From contig CM037463.1 in assembly GCA_021014325.1 (NCBI GenBank), positions 24,360,526 through 24,424,525 of the forward strand: a stretch of DNA of 64,000 nt. The letters run 5' to 3'. Made by a program: the position numbers and the translations under genes. A model generated the notes under the pieces. The model made no database searches and was not told the DNA's origin. It saw nothing but the letters and a program-made list of their open reading frames with translations. The stretch is from Plazaster borealis (Eukaryota; Echinodermata; Asteroidea; Forcipulatida; Labidiasteridae). Below are positions 49,468 through 62,800 of the stretch, in pieces (position 1 is the stretch's first letter; the number at the start of each line of letters is the position of its first letter).

Positions 49468-49575
49468 GTCCAAAATGGCCCCAAACAAGGTAAGTTTCGA
49501 TTCAGTGGGTCGATAAACATGGGGCGTGTTAGAGAAGCCGTACACATTCATACAAACCTTGTAAGCTAACCAGAT

Positions 49576-49919
49576 TTAAAGGCACTGAACAAGTTTGGTA
49601 ATTGTCAAAGACCAGTGTTCTCACTTGGTGTATCCCAACATATGCATAAAACAACAAGCCTGTGAAAATTTGGGCTCAATTGGTCATCGAAGTTGCAAGA
49701 AAATTATGAAAAAAAACCCACCCTTGTTGTACAAATTTGTGTGCTTTCAGATAGGAATAAAAGGCTACTTGCAAGAAGTCTTTTATTATTTTAGTGAGAA
49801 ATTACCTCTTTCTCAAAAAGTACGTTACTTCAGAGGGAGTCGTTTCTCACAATGTTGCTTGTTACCAAGTAAGTTTTTATGCTAATTGAGTAATTACCAA
49901 ACGTGTACAGTGCCTTTAA
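49576..49919 (-). mobile_element. TTAA-ended MITE, family A, reverse
   Basis: TTAAAGGCACTGAACAAGTT at the left, AACGTGTACAGTGCCTTTAA at the right; internal order reversed relative to the others. Confidence 0.9.
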
Positions 49920-50034
49920 GAAGGTCATCACCGCCAAACCTAAAAATAAGAATAACAGATCGATCCATATTGTGCGAAACCACTTAACTCAATAAAGTTT
50001 GGGTCCTTTACTGCCAATACTGATGCGCTTCGGT

Positions 50035-50200
50035 CAGTATACTAGCCTAGTTCGTGAAGGCCTTCGTAGCCTGGACAGCTGTGTAGCCGCGAAGCGACTG
50101 GAACCGGAGACCACGCGCATGTTTATGTTGTCTCCCGTAATTCCCGAGGTTACACAGCCACGAAGGCCTTGACGAAAGGCTAGGTCCGCGCTAGTAATCG
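50035..50200. mobile_element. Small imperfect palindrome
   Basis: CTAGCCTAGTTCGTGAAGGC and GTGTAGCC at the left pair with GGTTACACAGCC and GCCTTGACGAAAGGCTAG at the right. About 160 bp, 600 bp before the NOX5 start. Confidence 0.6.
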
Positions 50201-50760
50201 GGCATGGGTGACGATATGGATTGGTAGAAAACCAGTTCCGTGTCACTTATGTTGCACACAACAATTTGTTTTCTCCTCTGGTGAAGATTTCGACCGACAT
50301 TTCTTTAAAGCATTAATTGACCTCACAATGAAATCTGTCACTAGAACAGATTATTCATAACGAGCGCTCAACCATAAAACAAAATTATTTATATGACTGT
50401 ATATATACCCATGAGAAGTGATCCAGACTATAGATACGCAGTTTGTAAGTCTGCGGGGCACACTTATTTTTGCAGATTTGTTTACCTTTAGGGGCTTTTG
50501 ATATTTCTACCATAAAAAAGACCTCGGGAAGTTGCAAATGTTTATAAAGAGTGAAGTTTAAGAAAACGCTATTGACTCGTCGATTAATGTGCCACATTTT
50601 GAACCCTTGCTGTATGTTTGAACCAACTCACCAACTCCGAAATTTGTTATCAAGTTTGTTCGACGGATGATTTCCATAACATATTGTCTTGGAGAAGCTT
50701 TGAGAAAGCCGGGACAATTATGTTGACCTGAGAGAGCTGGATGATAAACGTTACCAAAGC

Positions 50761-50767
50761 TATAAAG
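50761..50767 (+). promoter_or_regulatory. NOX5: Possible TATA box of NOX5
   Basis: TATAAAG 36 bp before the proposed ATG at 50797. If used, transcription would start only a few bases before the ATG, so the assignment is weak; it may be coincidental. Confidence 0.25.
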
Positions 50768-50796
50768 GTTGGCTTTAAAACTACATACTTGCTGAG

Positions 50797-50849
50797 ATGC
50801 CGCAGACTTTCAGAGATTCCTCAAAAAGTCACCGAGATGTTCGGACAAG
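50797..50849 (+). CDS. NOX5: NOX5 probable first coding exon
   Basis: MPQTFRDSSKSHRDVRT plus two bases, donor GTAAGT, phase 2 fitting the next exon. Short and not conserved; chosen because of the matching phase, the strong donor and an in-frame upstream stop. A different first exon is possible. Confidence 0.6.
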
Positions 50850-53800
50850 GTAAGTGGTTTGGCTAGTCTGTACCAGGACAGGTTGAGTAATGAGTATGAT
50901 AGGACTTGAAGACAGGGTACACTTTTAATAATTATCAAAGACAAGTATCCTCATTAGTGTATCTCAACATATTATGCATAAAATAAGAAACCTGTGAATA
51001 TTTGGGCTCAATTGGTCATCGAAGTTGCAAGAAAACAACGAAGAAAAAACACCCTTGTTGCATAGAATTGCCGTTTTCAGATTCAATTTTGTTGCGTTGA
51101 AAGTTACCTCTATCTCTAAAACTACAGTAGGGCCTACTTCAAAGGGAGTCGTTTCTCACAACGTTTTATAATTATCAACAGCTCTTCAGTGCTCCTTACC
51201 AAGTATGTTTTTATGGTCATTAACTTGTAGAGTTATTACCAAACCTGTCTTTAATACAAAACCGAAGAAAAAATGAACAAAGAAAGTTGGTTTGTCCCTC
51301 GTCGTTTTGATAAAGATGATACAGTGTTTCTTTTAGTAACTTAAACCATTAAATATCCTTTAATTTTTTTTTAAAAATTAATTTCTTTTATTATCAGGTT
51401 TGTCTTGTGAAATGTTTCCGTCAGGGCGTTAGATGTTGTCACCATTGTTGTGTGCGCTCTATTTTTATATAATTCCAAACAAGCACACATTGTGAATGTA
51501 CACAGTCAACACTCCCCGAAAAAAATTGACTTTTCGTGTTTTTCTCGAAAGCGCGACCACCTTTTTGATGAAGTCTTACATTTTTGAAGAAGTGTTTTTT
51601 TTAACTATATATAACTGGTTGGGTCCAAAGGCGAAGCCTCGGTGGGGGTTCAGGGCCCCCTGAAGCTCTGAGCTTATGGCGTTTTGAGGGGTGAAAATCA
51701 AGCCTCCGTGTGCCTACAAAAGGAGAAATAGACACATTTTTTAAGCACTTCTGAGCCATATCACTCTTCTAATTTTACTCAAAGAAAAGTTTAATCCCAC
51801 AAATCTTGCGTTTGGATCTGGTCGCTGTATTTTCTGGTTTCATTTAAATGCATATAATGTTATTGTTGCAAATCTAAACAATTACAAGTGTCTTTTTGTG
51901 AAAGATTCATTTTGGCAGAAAGAAAAAAATGTGAACGGCATAGGATCAAAAAGACATCCATCCTGCCGCTGGCTTATTTTTAAACAGACAAAAAAAAAAA
52001 GGTTGTATTATCATTTTGTTTTTTTACTCGGGAGGCACGTGCACGTGTTTGTTCATGCATATGTTGAATCAAACAAAATGTTGACACTGATTTTGAGCTG
52101 TTACCAAAAGTGTACAATACCTTTAAAGGGACACGTTGCCTTGTATTGGGCGCTTTGGGCTATACAAAGCGTTTGATATAAAATGAATGGCAAGTTGTTT
52201 TAAAAGTATAATATAATGATCCACACAATGCCTCGAAATTGTGTGGTTTTCCTTTTACTTCCTTACACGGTTCGCCATTTTGTGGAGTAAAAAAAAATTG
52301 GTTTTACAAAATGGCGGACCGTGTTAGTTCACGAAGTAAAGAAAAATCACACAATTTTCAAGGCATACTTGTGTGGATTATTATATTCTACTTTTAAAAC
52401 ATCTTTCCAATCATATATATTCATGTCATAACAAACGCTTTTTATAGCCCAAGTCACCCAATCCGAAGGCAATGTGTACCTTTAAGTCGACTCGGATGAC
52501 GAAGCAAAGATTTTACTGTTTTCCTTGCACAACATACTCTTTCATACAAACCCATTTTAGTTCGTAGTCGAACGCGAATTATGTCCTTTATGTGGTAAGT
52601 TCAAATCGTTTACAGGTTGATTTTTTTCCCTTCACACTTTAGTCTTCAAACAAATTGACAAACAACTCAGCGGTAACAACCACCCTCTGAATATTTGGTT
52701 TCGTCTTTTGCGTGTGATGAAGAAGAAAGAAAAACCTTCTCGCGGTCATACTCGACCTTGAGGGGCTGGGGTTTGCTTGTACTTTTCGGGTAAAATGATT
52801 TGGGTTTTTGTGTAGTTTTGTATAATGCACTTTCGTGTCGCGCTGATTTATTCCTCATGCATGACGTCAGTATTCGTTCGGCTCGGTATTGTATTATGTA
52901 CCTTATTGGCCCTTGCAATTTATATAGGGCACGTTTTAAAAATTTGTTAAAGCCATAATCTCAGTGAAGGTAGCATATTATAGAGTTTACATATTGTTGT
53001 TTTTTATTGTTTGAACTTGTGTCACACGTATAAACTGAGGACTCAAACAAAAGTGATCAAGTAACATGAAATAACGAGGTCAGTTCTCGCTTCGCTTTCG
53101 TGTACAAAACCAATGGGGACGTCGCAAAAACACAAACAATCAAAATAAATTGAGAACAAAGAGAAATCCTCGATTTGCTGGGTCGACAACCGTGTTTGTG
53201 TGTGCACAAAGATAGTTATCATGTCTTCACTAAAAAAAACAGACGCAGTGCTGTGGCGTAAGGAATGGGTGGGGAACGGGGGAGGGGGACGGGGGAAGGG
53301 GGACACGTGCCCTCCAATTGATTTTTCCCCCACCCCCAGGTGCCCCCATTTGAAATTTTGACTTTTGAGATTTATAATTTACAGAATAAAATGTAACATT
53401 TGATAAGCTTTTATAAAACTAAGTTTTCTCATTACACGCAAACCCTTTTCATCCACGTCAGACTATCTTATAGTAAATGACATCACAAGAGCGCTGAAAA
53501 GGGGGCTTGCTTAATGTCCTGTAGTGCCCCTAGAAAAAAAATGGTGCACCGTTTTTTACCAATTATAGTTTCGTAGCTGCTATAAAAGCTATAAGCAGGA
53601 GAAGTAGCACATTATAACATGAGGATAATTTACATTTTACACCTAACCCCCCAAAAAACAAAAAAACCACAACAAACAAACAAACAAACAAACAAACAAA
53701 CAAACCAACACCCCAACAAACATACAAACAAACAAACAAACATACATACACCCAACACCCCAACAAACCAACAAAACCCCAACAAAGAAAGAAACACAAA

Positions 53801-56800
53801 CTTTGACTTTTCAACTGGTAGGCTACTTCATTGTCTCAACAAAATTAACTCATATTACAAATTAAAAAGACAGTGCCAATTGAATGAAAACATCAAATCA
53901 ACAATAAATAGCAATGGAAATACAAAACAGCAATTAATTAATTATTTGATAAGGAATTTGGAAAAACCAGATGTTTTCCTACTTGATTACTCAAAAATCT
54001 GTTCCGCTATACACCGGTGCAACTTCTTTTCTTCTACAGACCTACTCGCAATGCGGACAACAAATGGCTGACGTGGGTGGCTACACAATTCAAAGATGCC
54101 CAAAATGTCGACAGGGAAACTTTCAAGAAGGTCATTCAAACGAAAAATGTAAGTGGTGGAACTGACTGATTTCTTAGACAAGTTTCTTTTCTTAAGATGA
54201 AGACACATCATTGATGATTTATTTTATTTGTGTATTTATTTCGCTTTAAAGGAGATTACACCATTTGCAGACATGAACAGAAAAGTACTTCAAAGTTTCT
54301 ACAAAATAACTTACTTGACTGAAAGTAAATAATGTTCCCAAGTATCTAGTGAAATCGTTTCGCCAGGTGTTATTTCATTTTAAATAATGCAATTTCGCAG
54401 TGAGACTTACTCAAACCTCTAAACACAAGAGATAAACAATCTTTTAAAAGAAACAAAGTGGTCCCCCCAAATAATGTTGGAATGCGCGCGAAACTTGCCC
54501 GGTCTGTACGACAATCCCCAAGAAAGAGCAGAATGCTATCTTTTACTAAAACTGTAACTAATGTTCACTAACAAAGATAACTTTTCTGTTTGTAGGAGTT
54601 CTTTGCAGATCGTTTCTTTGACGTGTTTGATGAAGATAAAAGTGGCACGATATCCAAGACTGAAATAATGGATGGTTTGTTCCTTCTCAACGAAGGAACA
54701 AAAGAAGACAAAATTAGATTCTTCTTCAGTGTGTACGACTTGGACGGTAAGACATTTTCTCATGGTGCTTTGCAGAAAAAAATTACAAACTGAAAATTAT
54801 TATGGGATTGTACATAATTGTAAACTTTGAGATTTTCAAAACGTTATCTAAAAAGATGAGTTCAACAAAGTTAGTTTCAATGGTTTTTCGAAATCGAGAC
54901 GATATTCATTTGCTTTGATCCATCGTATCGAAACAACCCTCACCCCACCCAGACACAAACTTGCCTTGTTTATATCGATGTGTGTGTTGGGGGGGGGGAG
55001 GGGGCATCGCCACATCCCTCACCGCTCAAATTATGTTTACATGAAATATCCATCAGAAATACTGTAGCTATAGTTTCCCGATAGGGAACCCGACCCTTCT
55101 CACACTCTGGCCCATCACTATGGAACGAACTCCCCCAATCTCCGACAAGTCACTACTTATACCAGCTTCAAAACTCATTTGAAAAAGTCATTTTTGTGCT
55201 TAAAATTTCATCTATTTAACTCGTTGTAGTCCCACTTACTTCTGCATCTCTCCTGCGCCAGAAGTGTCTTTTTAGACAGACATGGAGCATGGCCACTATT
55301 ATTCCCTTTTCGTACAGTTGTTTTGAAAATTGGCACAGGTTGAAGAATTGAAAACACTTAACACTGAACATACACAGCTTCAGTCATGGATGAGTTAATA
55401 GACATTGACACGAAAATCGCATTGTCCATACAGACAAGCTGCTGTAAAATGTGCTGGGTAATCAAATCGTGTTTGCATCAACAGCTTCCTGTTATTTATG
55501 CCCTTCGCCTCTTTTCAAACAAACTTCTGTGGCATAAAAATGCAGTTTATCACTTAGGCTACTCATAAAAATACGAAATGTCATGGAATCGCTCTGTCAG
55601 CCATGCATGCAGAACAATGATTGTAGGCCAAGTTTATAAGTTTCTACAAATTATGTCATGTTGTCGAAAAATGGATGTTTTGACGGTAACATTCCGACAG
55701 AAGCTTGGCAGAAAATTCCATAGAATGGGTGGAAAATTCTTGTCATCTTACTTTGTTCATGAGAAAAACAAGGGATGAATCGTCTTGCATTTTAAAACTT
55801 AGCAGATTATAATAAAAGGTGCATATTTACCTTTTTTCGAATGAACAATACAATAAATTGAATTGCAATGGCTAAAAGCAAATCGTGAGACCAAGACTAT
55901 AAACTTGCATGATAATAAACGTCTTCAAACCAAACGCTGTCTTGAGAAGACATTCTTCTTAAGTGGATGACATTTGTATTTTCCTTCTTTAAGACAATGG
56001 AGAGATCGACAAGGATGAGCTACGGAGACTCTTGAAGACAGGAATGGATGAAAGTTCTCTACAGTTGAGTGAGACCAAGCTAGATCATCTGACCGACACT
56101 CTGTTCATGAGTGCAGATCAAGACAACAGCGGCAGCATCTCATTTGATGAGTTCTTGGATACTTTGAGTCGGCAACCAAACCTTATGGATAACTTCTCAA
56201 TCGGGTTCGTCAATTATTTGGGGACGAAGACTGGTCAATATTCAAAAAGACGTTTACATTTTTTTGTTCTTAATCAAGGGGCGTTCCCGTTGAGGGGAGC
56301 GCCCACTACTACTATAGTTTCCTCTTTATTTATAGACCATTAGTTTGACCTTTGACGTCGCATGTTTAACAAACGAGCCGCAGAGCCTGGACCTCCTGAA
56401 GGTACGATTTGTACATAGCCATATGGAAGAAATCATAAAATCTTGCATTTCATGGAGATCGCAAAGTACGATTTTGATCAAATTTTGTTACGAAGAAGGG
56501 GACACATCTCAAAACTTGTTCAGCTGTGTATAGTTCATAACTCTTGACAAAATGTGAAATTTTCTATATGACCTTTCACCCCTGCCAGACAGGCATTCGG
56601 TTGTACAAGGTCACTTTTTTTGTAAACAAAGAGTTACATGGTCTATACATGACGTCACATTTTTACAAATAATCGCAGAGCCTGCAATTCATGAAGGCCA
56701 AATCTATTTGGCTCAATAGAAGCATATAAAGACATACTGTATGTGCGCATGATTTTGTTATCATCTGTTGGCCTAGGCCTATAATAATGTGCTAGATCAC

Positions 56801-59800
56801 AAAACTTAATAGGTCAACAATTAAGAAAAAAAAATACACCCCAATTAGCAAGTCGGTCAAAATAGGAATTATCCTAATTAAAGGCAGGGTATACTTTTGG
56901 TAATTGTCAAATACTAGTATCCTCACGTGGTGTATCCCAACATTATGCAAAAAATAACAAACCTGTGAAAATTTAGGCTCAATTGGTCATCGAATATGCA
57001 AGAAAACAATGAAAGAAAAAACACCCGTGTTGCGTATACAGAATAGTGATTTGAGATGCCTGAAAAAAGTTTCATGCCTGAAGCCTTTCTCAGATTCAAA
57101 TTTTTGGGTGAAAATTTACCCTTTCTCTGACACCACATTACTTCAAAGGGGGTCGTTTCTAACAATGTTTTATAATATCAACAGCTCTCTAGTGCTCTTT
57201 AGGGGTAAGTTTTATCGTCATTAACTTGTGGAGTAAATTACCAAAAGTATACCATGTCTTTAACAGCCAACCCAAACAAACAAGCAATCTAACCAACCAA
57301 CAACCACCCTGTAAAAAACAGCCACAGCAAGCAACCCATAATGAATCAACCCCAAGAGTAGGCCTACACCCATGGGTGCACCCCACTGCTCCCACAGCAT
57401 AACGTGCAAAATGCTAAATATTTAAAAATACCTAAGTCTCACCGCTTTTTACAGCAAAGAGAAAATTATCCATTAACTCCTCTACTGTTATCCTCTGCTC
57501 AATTCGACATGGGGGTGGCGCAAGGCCCATCGAGTTATTCTCCCTTCAAATAAAAATACCCCTAAAATAGTACACCGTAGTAAATTTCCAAACGTCCGAG
57601 CATCAATCTTGAACAATTTCCCTACACCTCTCGGCAAATAGGACCATATTCAGGGCTTCAGGTCATCCTAAATACCTCAAGTTGGAAGTCAACAACCCCC
57701 AGGTCACAATATTGGGCAACATGTTTACACTGTACCTGTTCTACTTGGCTCTCAAATCTGCCAAGTTGGCCTATATAATATTTTGAGGGCCTATATATAC
57801 AGAATATTCACGAGGCTGTCGCTCTGCTTTCTCCCTATTTAGTGGGGTGCAACCTTATTTTATAATAACATAAAGTAGGTCTACAATGGGGGACTTTTGA
57901 GACGCTAGGTGGCAGCAGACTTACCAGGTAAATCCATTGTTCTCGGTAATGTCAGAACTACGTAAACAATGCAGTAGACCACGTGACCTTTGTTTACAAT
58001 AAGTGTTACCTTGCCTATTCTTGGGCCTTTCTACCAGGCAAGATACTGCACTGGTCATATGGGAAAGTTTACATTTTGTGTAATTATTTCCACATAAATC
58101 CAAGAGTTATAAAAGTAACAGCTGACCAAGTTTTGAGATGTGCCCCCTTTCATCATATCAAAAGTCGATACAAATTAGACAGTGCAATCTCCATAAAATT
58201 TAAGTTGTTATGGTTGCTTCCCATTGAGCTGTGTACAAATCGTGCCTGCAGGAAGTCCAGGCTTGGTGGCTCTTTGTAAACATGTGATGTCACAGGTCAC
58301 ATCGTCTATATTCAATCCCTTATCACCTTTGTTCTCTTCAGTGCAGCAGCATGGCTGAAATCTTCTCAAGTCATGAAAACGAACAACAAAGACGGGCGTT
58401 CCCATACCACAGCAGGTAGTTACATCCTGAATAACACCAAAAGAATCGGATTTTTGCTCTTTATATTTCTCATTAATGTCATCCTCATCGTCGTAGCCAT
58501 GGTAGGATTCTCCAAGACGGATGATTCCAACGTGTTTTACTTAGCTGGTATGTTTATTTTGTTTATTTTCATTTTTCAATACGGAATTACCCTTTCACAA
58601 AAACAATTTTACCCAAACCATGTCGCTAACATCATTTCAAAAAGGTCATTCCTCGAAAGTTCATAAAGTAATGACGTCATGCTAAAAGTAAAAAAACCCT
58701 CGGTGGCATAGCCTTTTATAAAATTAAAATAATAATAAGATAAAAAAAGGAGAAGAGGAAAAGAAAAACAAAAACCGTTTTCTCACATCATGTATAGCGT
58801 CCTCCTACTAAACGTGCCCAGCATCATTTCACACTGAGTACACACTTTAAAAACCGGGGTGTTAAAATTGACACCATGGGTGTTGTCACGTAGAGATACC
58901 AAAGAGAGAATCAAAATTAACACCATAGGGTGTTAAAATAACACAAATGTAATTGTTTTGGCAGTAATTAGCTTCATTTTAACACCCTACGTTGTAAATT
59001 TTGAATCGTTTTTGGTATACTAAACCTTGCGTGATGCCATCGTTGACTTATTGAGTATCAGTTCGTAATTAAAAAGTCGCTACTCCGCCAATTATTACCT
59101 TTTTAATCTAAAAACTTCCAAGTTCCACAACTACACCTAGCCAAGTAGCATGCCAGTTGTCTTGTTACCATCGGTTTTTTTTTTCAGTAACAAAATCCAT
59201 CAATGACCAGCTCTCCCGGACAACCCACAAAACGGCATTAGCCTTTTACAAACGTTTACCCAAATTATGTTCTCATTATGTGCCTGTAACATTCTGTCAA
59301 AAATTGTTTTTTTAAATTTTTTTTAATTGGTTTGTTGTAATCAAGGCTTAAAACATGAAAGTTCCATTATTTAAACTGTATCTATAAAGTAATCCACCAC
59401 AAACTCAACCATAATTTGTTTATAGAGTTTCTTGTTGTAAAACAACAGGACATGATGTAAAACAGCTTTTGCTGATCTTTTGATCCTGTATGAAGATTTT
59501 GTAATAATTAACTAAATAAATATAAACTACACAGCTTTTCGGATAGTGACACATAATTTTCTTGGTTATGACCAAAGAGGCGCTCTGTAACCTTTGGTTT
59601 TAACACAAAGGCCGATCGTTAAAAAAACCAGGAATTGCAAAAATGCAGGAAGGTTCCACTAGTTACTGGCTCCCCACTAAGCCAAACAGTTTGATTGGCA
59701 GGGGAGGGGTGTTGGAAACCTCAGAACCTAGCACAGGCTGTCAGCAAGACACCAGGGCCTAATTTCATGGCACTGCTTACTGCAGAATTCTGTGCTTACA

Positions 59801-62800
59801 TCCCATGGAATCATGTGCTTTAAAGGGCTTTATTAAGCGCAGAATTCCATGGTAAGCAGAGCCATGAAATTAGACCCTGGAAGCCTGCCACAGAGAACAG
59901 ATGGCTCCACTTTATCAGAGGGTTAAATCGGAGAAGGTCTGTTTGTCTGTACAGGTTTGTGCACGAAGATATGAGTGAAAATATTTGTCAGCCCCTCCAA
60001 AAAAACCACCCAACTATACACAACCCTGGGACCCGATCCCCCTCTTAGATATGTGGAATGGTCCAGGCTTAGGATATCAATACTTTGACTCCCCCAGGGT
60101 ACCACACTTTGGATAGAACAATGAAGTAATTCAAATGTGCCATGACTTAGTTTTACCAGCGCTCACTTAAGGGTTTTAATACATTTCAAGTTAGGACAGT
60201 CGTAAGCCGAGTGAACTTTTTGGAGACCAACTGATGTTTACTAGTACTTTCCTTCAGCTCGTGGTTGTGGAAATGCTCTGAACTTCGACTGTGCCGTGAT
60301 TGTGATTGTGATGCTCCGTAAGGCCCTAAGCTTCTTGAGGTCAACATGGTTGTTTCATTTTCTACCCTTTGATGACACCGTTAAGTTACATAAAGTACTC
60401 GGCTATTTGAGTTTTGCCCTGGCAATAATACACACCATTGGACACGTTGGTAACGCACGTAAGTTCCTCTTAAGTTCTCAATTTTGGAAAATAGATTTGT
60501 ATGTACCTCAAGACATGTTCAAGTTTACTAAAATAGTGAAATTAGTTCACAAGTGCGGCAGTGCTTACCACAAAACTGCAATATAACAATCAATAGTGTT
60601 TGCTACATTTTAGTTTAATAGGCTTACAGTGTGTTCACTTCAATACTACAGTGTGACCCGGAATCTGTGTCAAAGTGACACAGAAATGGGTGAAAATGAC
60701 TCAGAATCCGAGTTAAAATCTCACTTTCCGGGTCGCGAGATTTTTTTCCTACGAACTTTTTGTCCCCCAATACGGCGAACTGTGTACAAACTTCTTTTGA
60801 TAGCGCTCTCTTTTGAATCATCCTCCCTAATTTCCCGCCGGGGACAAAAAGTTCGTAGGAAAAAAATCTTGCTTCCGGGTCAGAGTGGCAGGCACCTTGG
60901 AACCAGGAACCCGGGTCAATTCTAATCGGGAGTTTTTAGAGTGTATTAAATTGTTATTGTATCTGTTCTTCCAGTCGTATTGCAAACCTACAAAAACTTC
61001 ACGGCGGTAGAGCTGCTATTCACCAACCCATCCCTCTTGTCAGTTGGGCTGAAAGTCGGTAAGCTAGAGGGAAGTGCCTTCATCACCGGCTGGATCCTCG
61101 ATGTAGTCTTTCTGGTCCTCGTTGTCGGTTCGCTCTCATACGTCAGACGTTCTGGACACTTTGAGGTAAGTGAGTGAGTGCAGAAAAACGACATTCTGAA
61201 GCAACAGTTGTCATTGTATACCTTGTCTTCAAGCGCCAATGGAAAAACGTTTGTGTCCTTCGTCTCAACGCCATTGAGTTACAGCCAACCCTCTTTATAA
61301 ATCCCTGCGTGACGCAAAAACCCCCAAAACCAAAACAAAAAAACCAATTACACACTTACACCGTCGGACACTTGTCACCTGTCCGTTTTACAATAAGCGT
61401 GTTAAACATTTTTTTTGTGGGGAACACAATCACTTCAATGGGCAAAACCATTAGATATAGACCCCTCTGAATAAATAAAACAAATTCAAGCACAAAAATA
61501 ATTTTTATGATGAGCCCACATTTGTCTCTTTGTAGAGTTTATTCAACTTTTACTTGACACCATAACAAACCCTCACACGCCTACACCATCGGACAGTAAA
61601 ACTGTCCGTTTTATTAGCGTGTAATACAATGGAGCTCCATTGTTTGACATATCCTTGCAACACCACCCTACTCAATACAAATAAACAACAAGGGCACTGC
61701 TTGTAGCCATTGTACAAGTCTACAGAAGAAGCCATCTGGAAACCATAATGGTGCATTACACCCAGATAGTGTCTATCCCCAAGGTTAAGTAACTGTTGTA
61801 CAATTCCTATTGGAATTCCAAGAAAGCTGGTCATTGATGGATTTGTTTAGTGAACAAAAACCCCGATGATAACAGGACAATTGCCATGCTAATCGGCTAC
61901 GTGTAGATGGGGAACTTGGATTTTTTTAGATTAATAAAAATAATTTAGATTAGATTTTTTATGAAGAAGAAAAAAAATGGCGGGGTACTGATTATTTGTT
62001 TACAAACGGACCAGTTCATTAATGTCCGATGGCATCATGCAAGTTTAAAGAGCACTTGTATAAGAGGTTCTGCTTATAAAGAGTATACTCTGAAGTCCCG
62101 AATCTCATTTCTGCTTTGTGTTTCTTTGTTTTGTTGTCCTCTTATAGAAACGTTCCTGTTATAAAGAGGTATTTGAGCCAGTCCCAGCGATCTTGTTATA
62201 ACGAGAGTCATCTGTACTTTATTAACATCTTATAGAATAACGTTTTTAAACATTTTGTCTTTGCAGGTATTTTTCTGGACCCACAAGATCTGTTACCTTC
62301 TCTTTTGGTTCCTGCTCATTATACACGCGCCAAGATTTTGGTACTGGTTCGTAGGTCCCGCCATTTGTTTAGTCTTAGAGAAGGTTGGTGAGATGAAGAT
62401 CGTCAAGACGATTCGATTTGGAAAAACGTACATCAAGGAAGTAAACTTACTTCCATCTGGCGTAAGTATTGGTGTCAAAGCTAGCTCCATAGCATGCAAT
62501 TATTGAGTTACATGTCGTTGTCAATCTTAAATTAGTAAATTCTTTCGGGTACACAACGTCTTAATTTCTTCCAGGAAGAAGTGGTAGCTTCGGAGACATT
62601 CATTTAATTTGTTCTCAAAATTTCGACTATAGTTCGCTGTAGTCTCTAGGTGACAAAATGTCTAAAGCTGTTCTATACTCGGTTCTTTATTGTCTTGTTT
62701 CGTTTGTATACTTGAATTATACACTTGCCTTTCTTTGTTTTAACCCCATGTGCCTTTTAACCAGTGTCTGTATGACAGACACACAACGCTGGAAAACATA

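Noticed and set aside
50034..50246. Short open frame in a GC-richer patch before NOX5
   Set aside because: The patch is a small inverted-repeat element; the frame has no domain.
53563..54071. Thr/Asn/Gln-rich frame and its antisense Cys/Phe-rich frame
   Set aside because: Translation of an AAAC microsatellite; the true exon (54040-54148) uses another frame.
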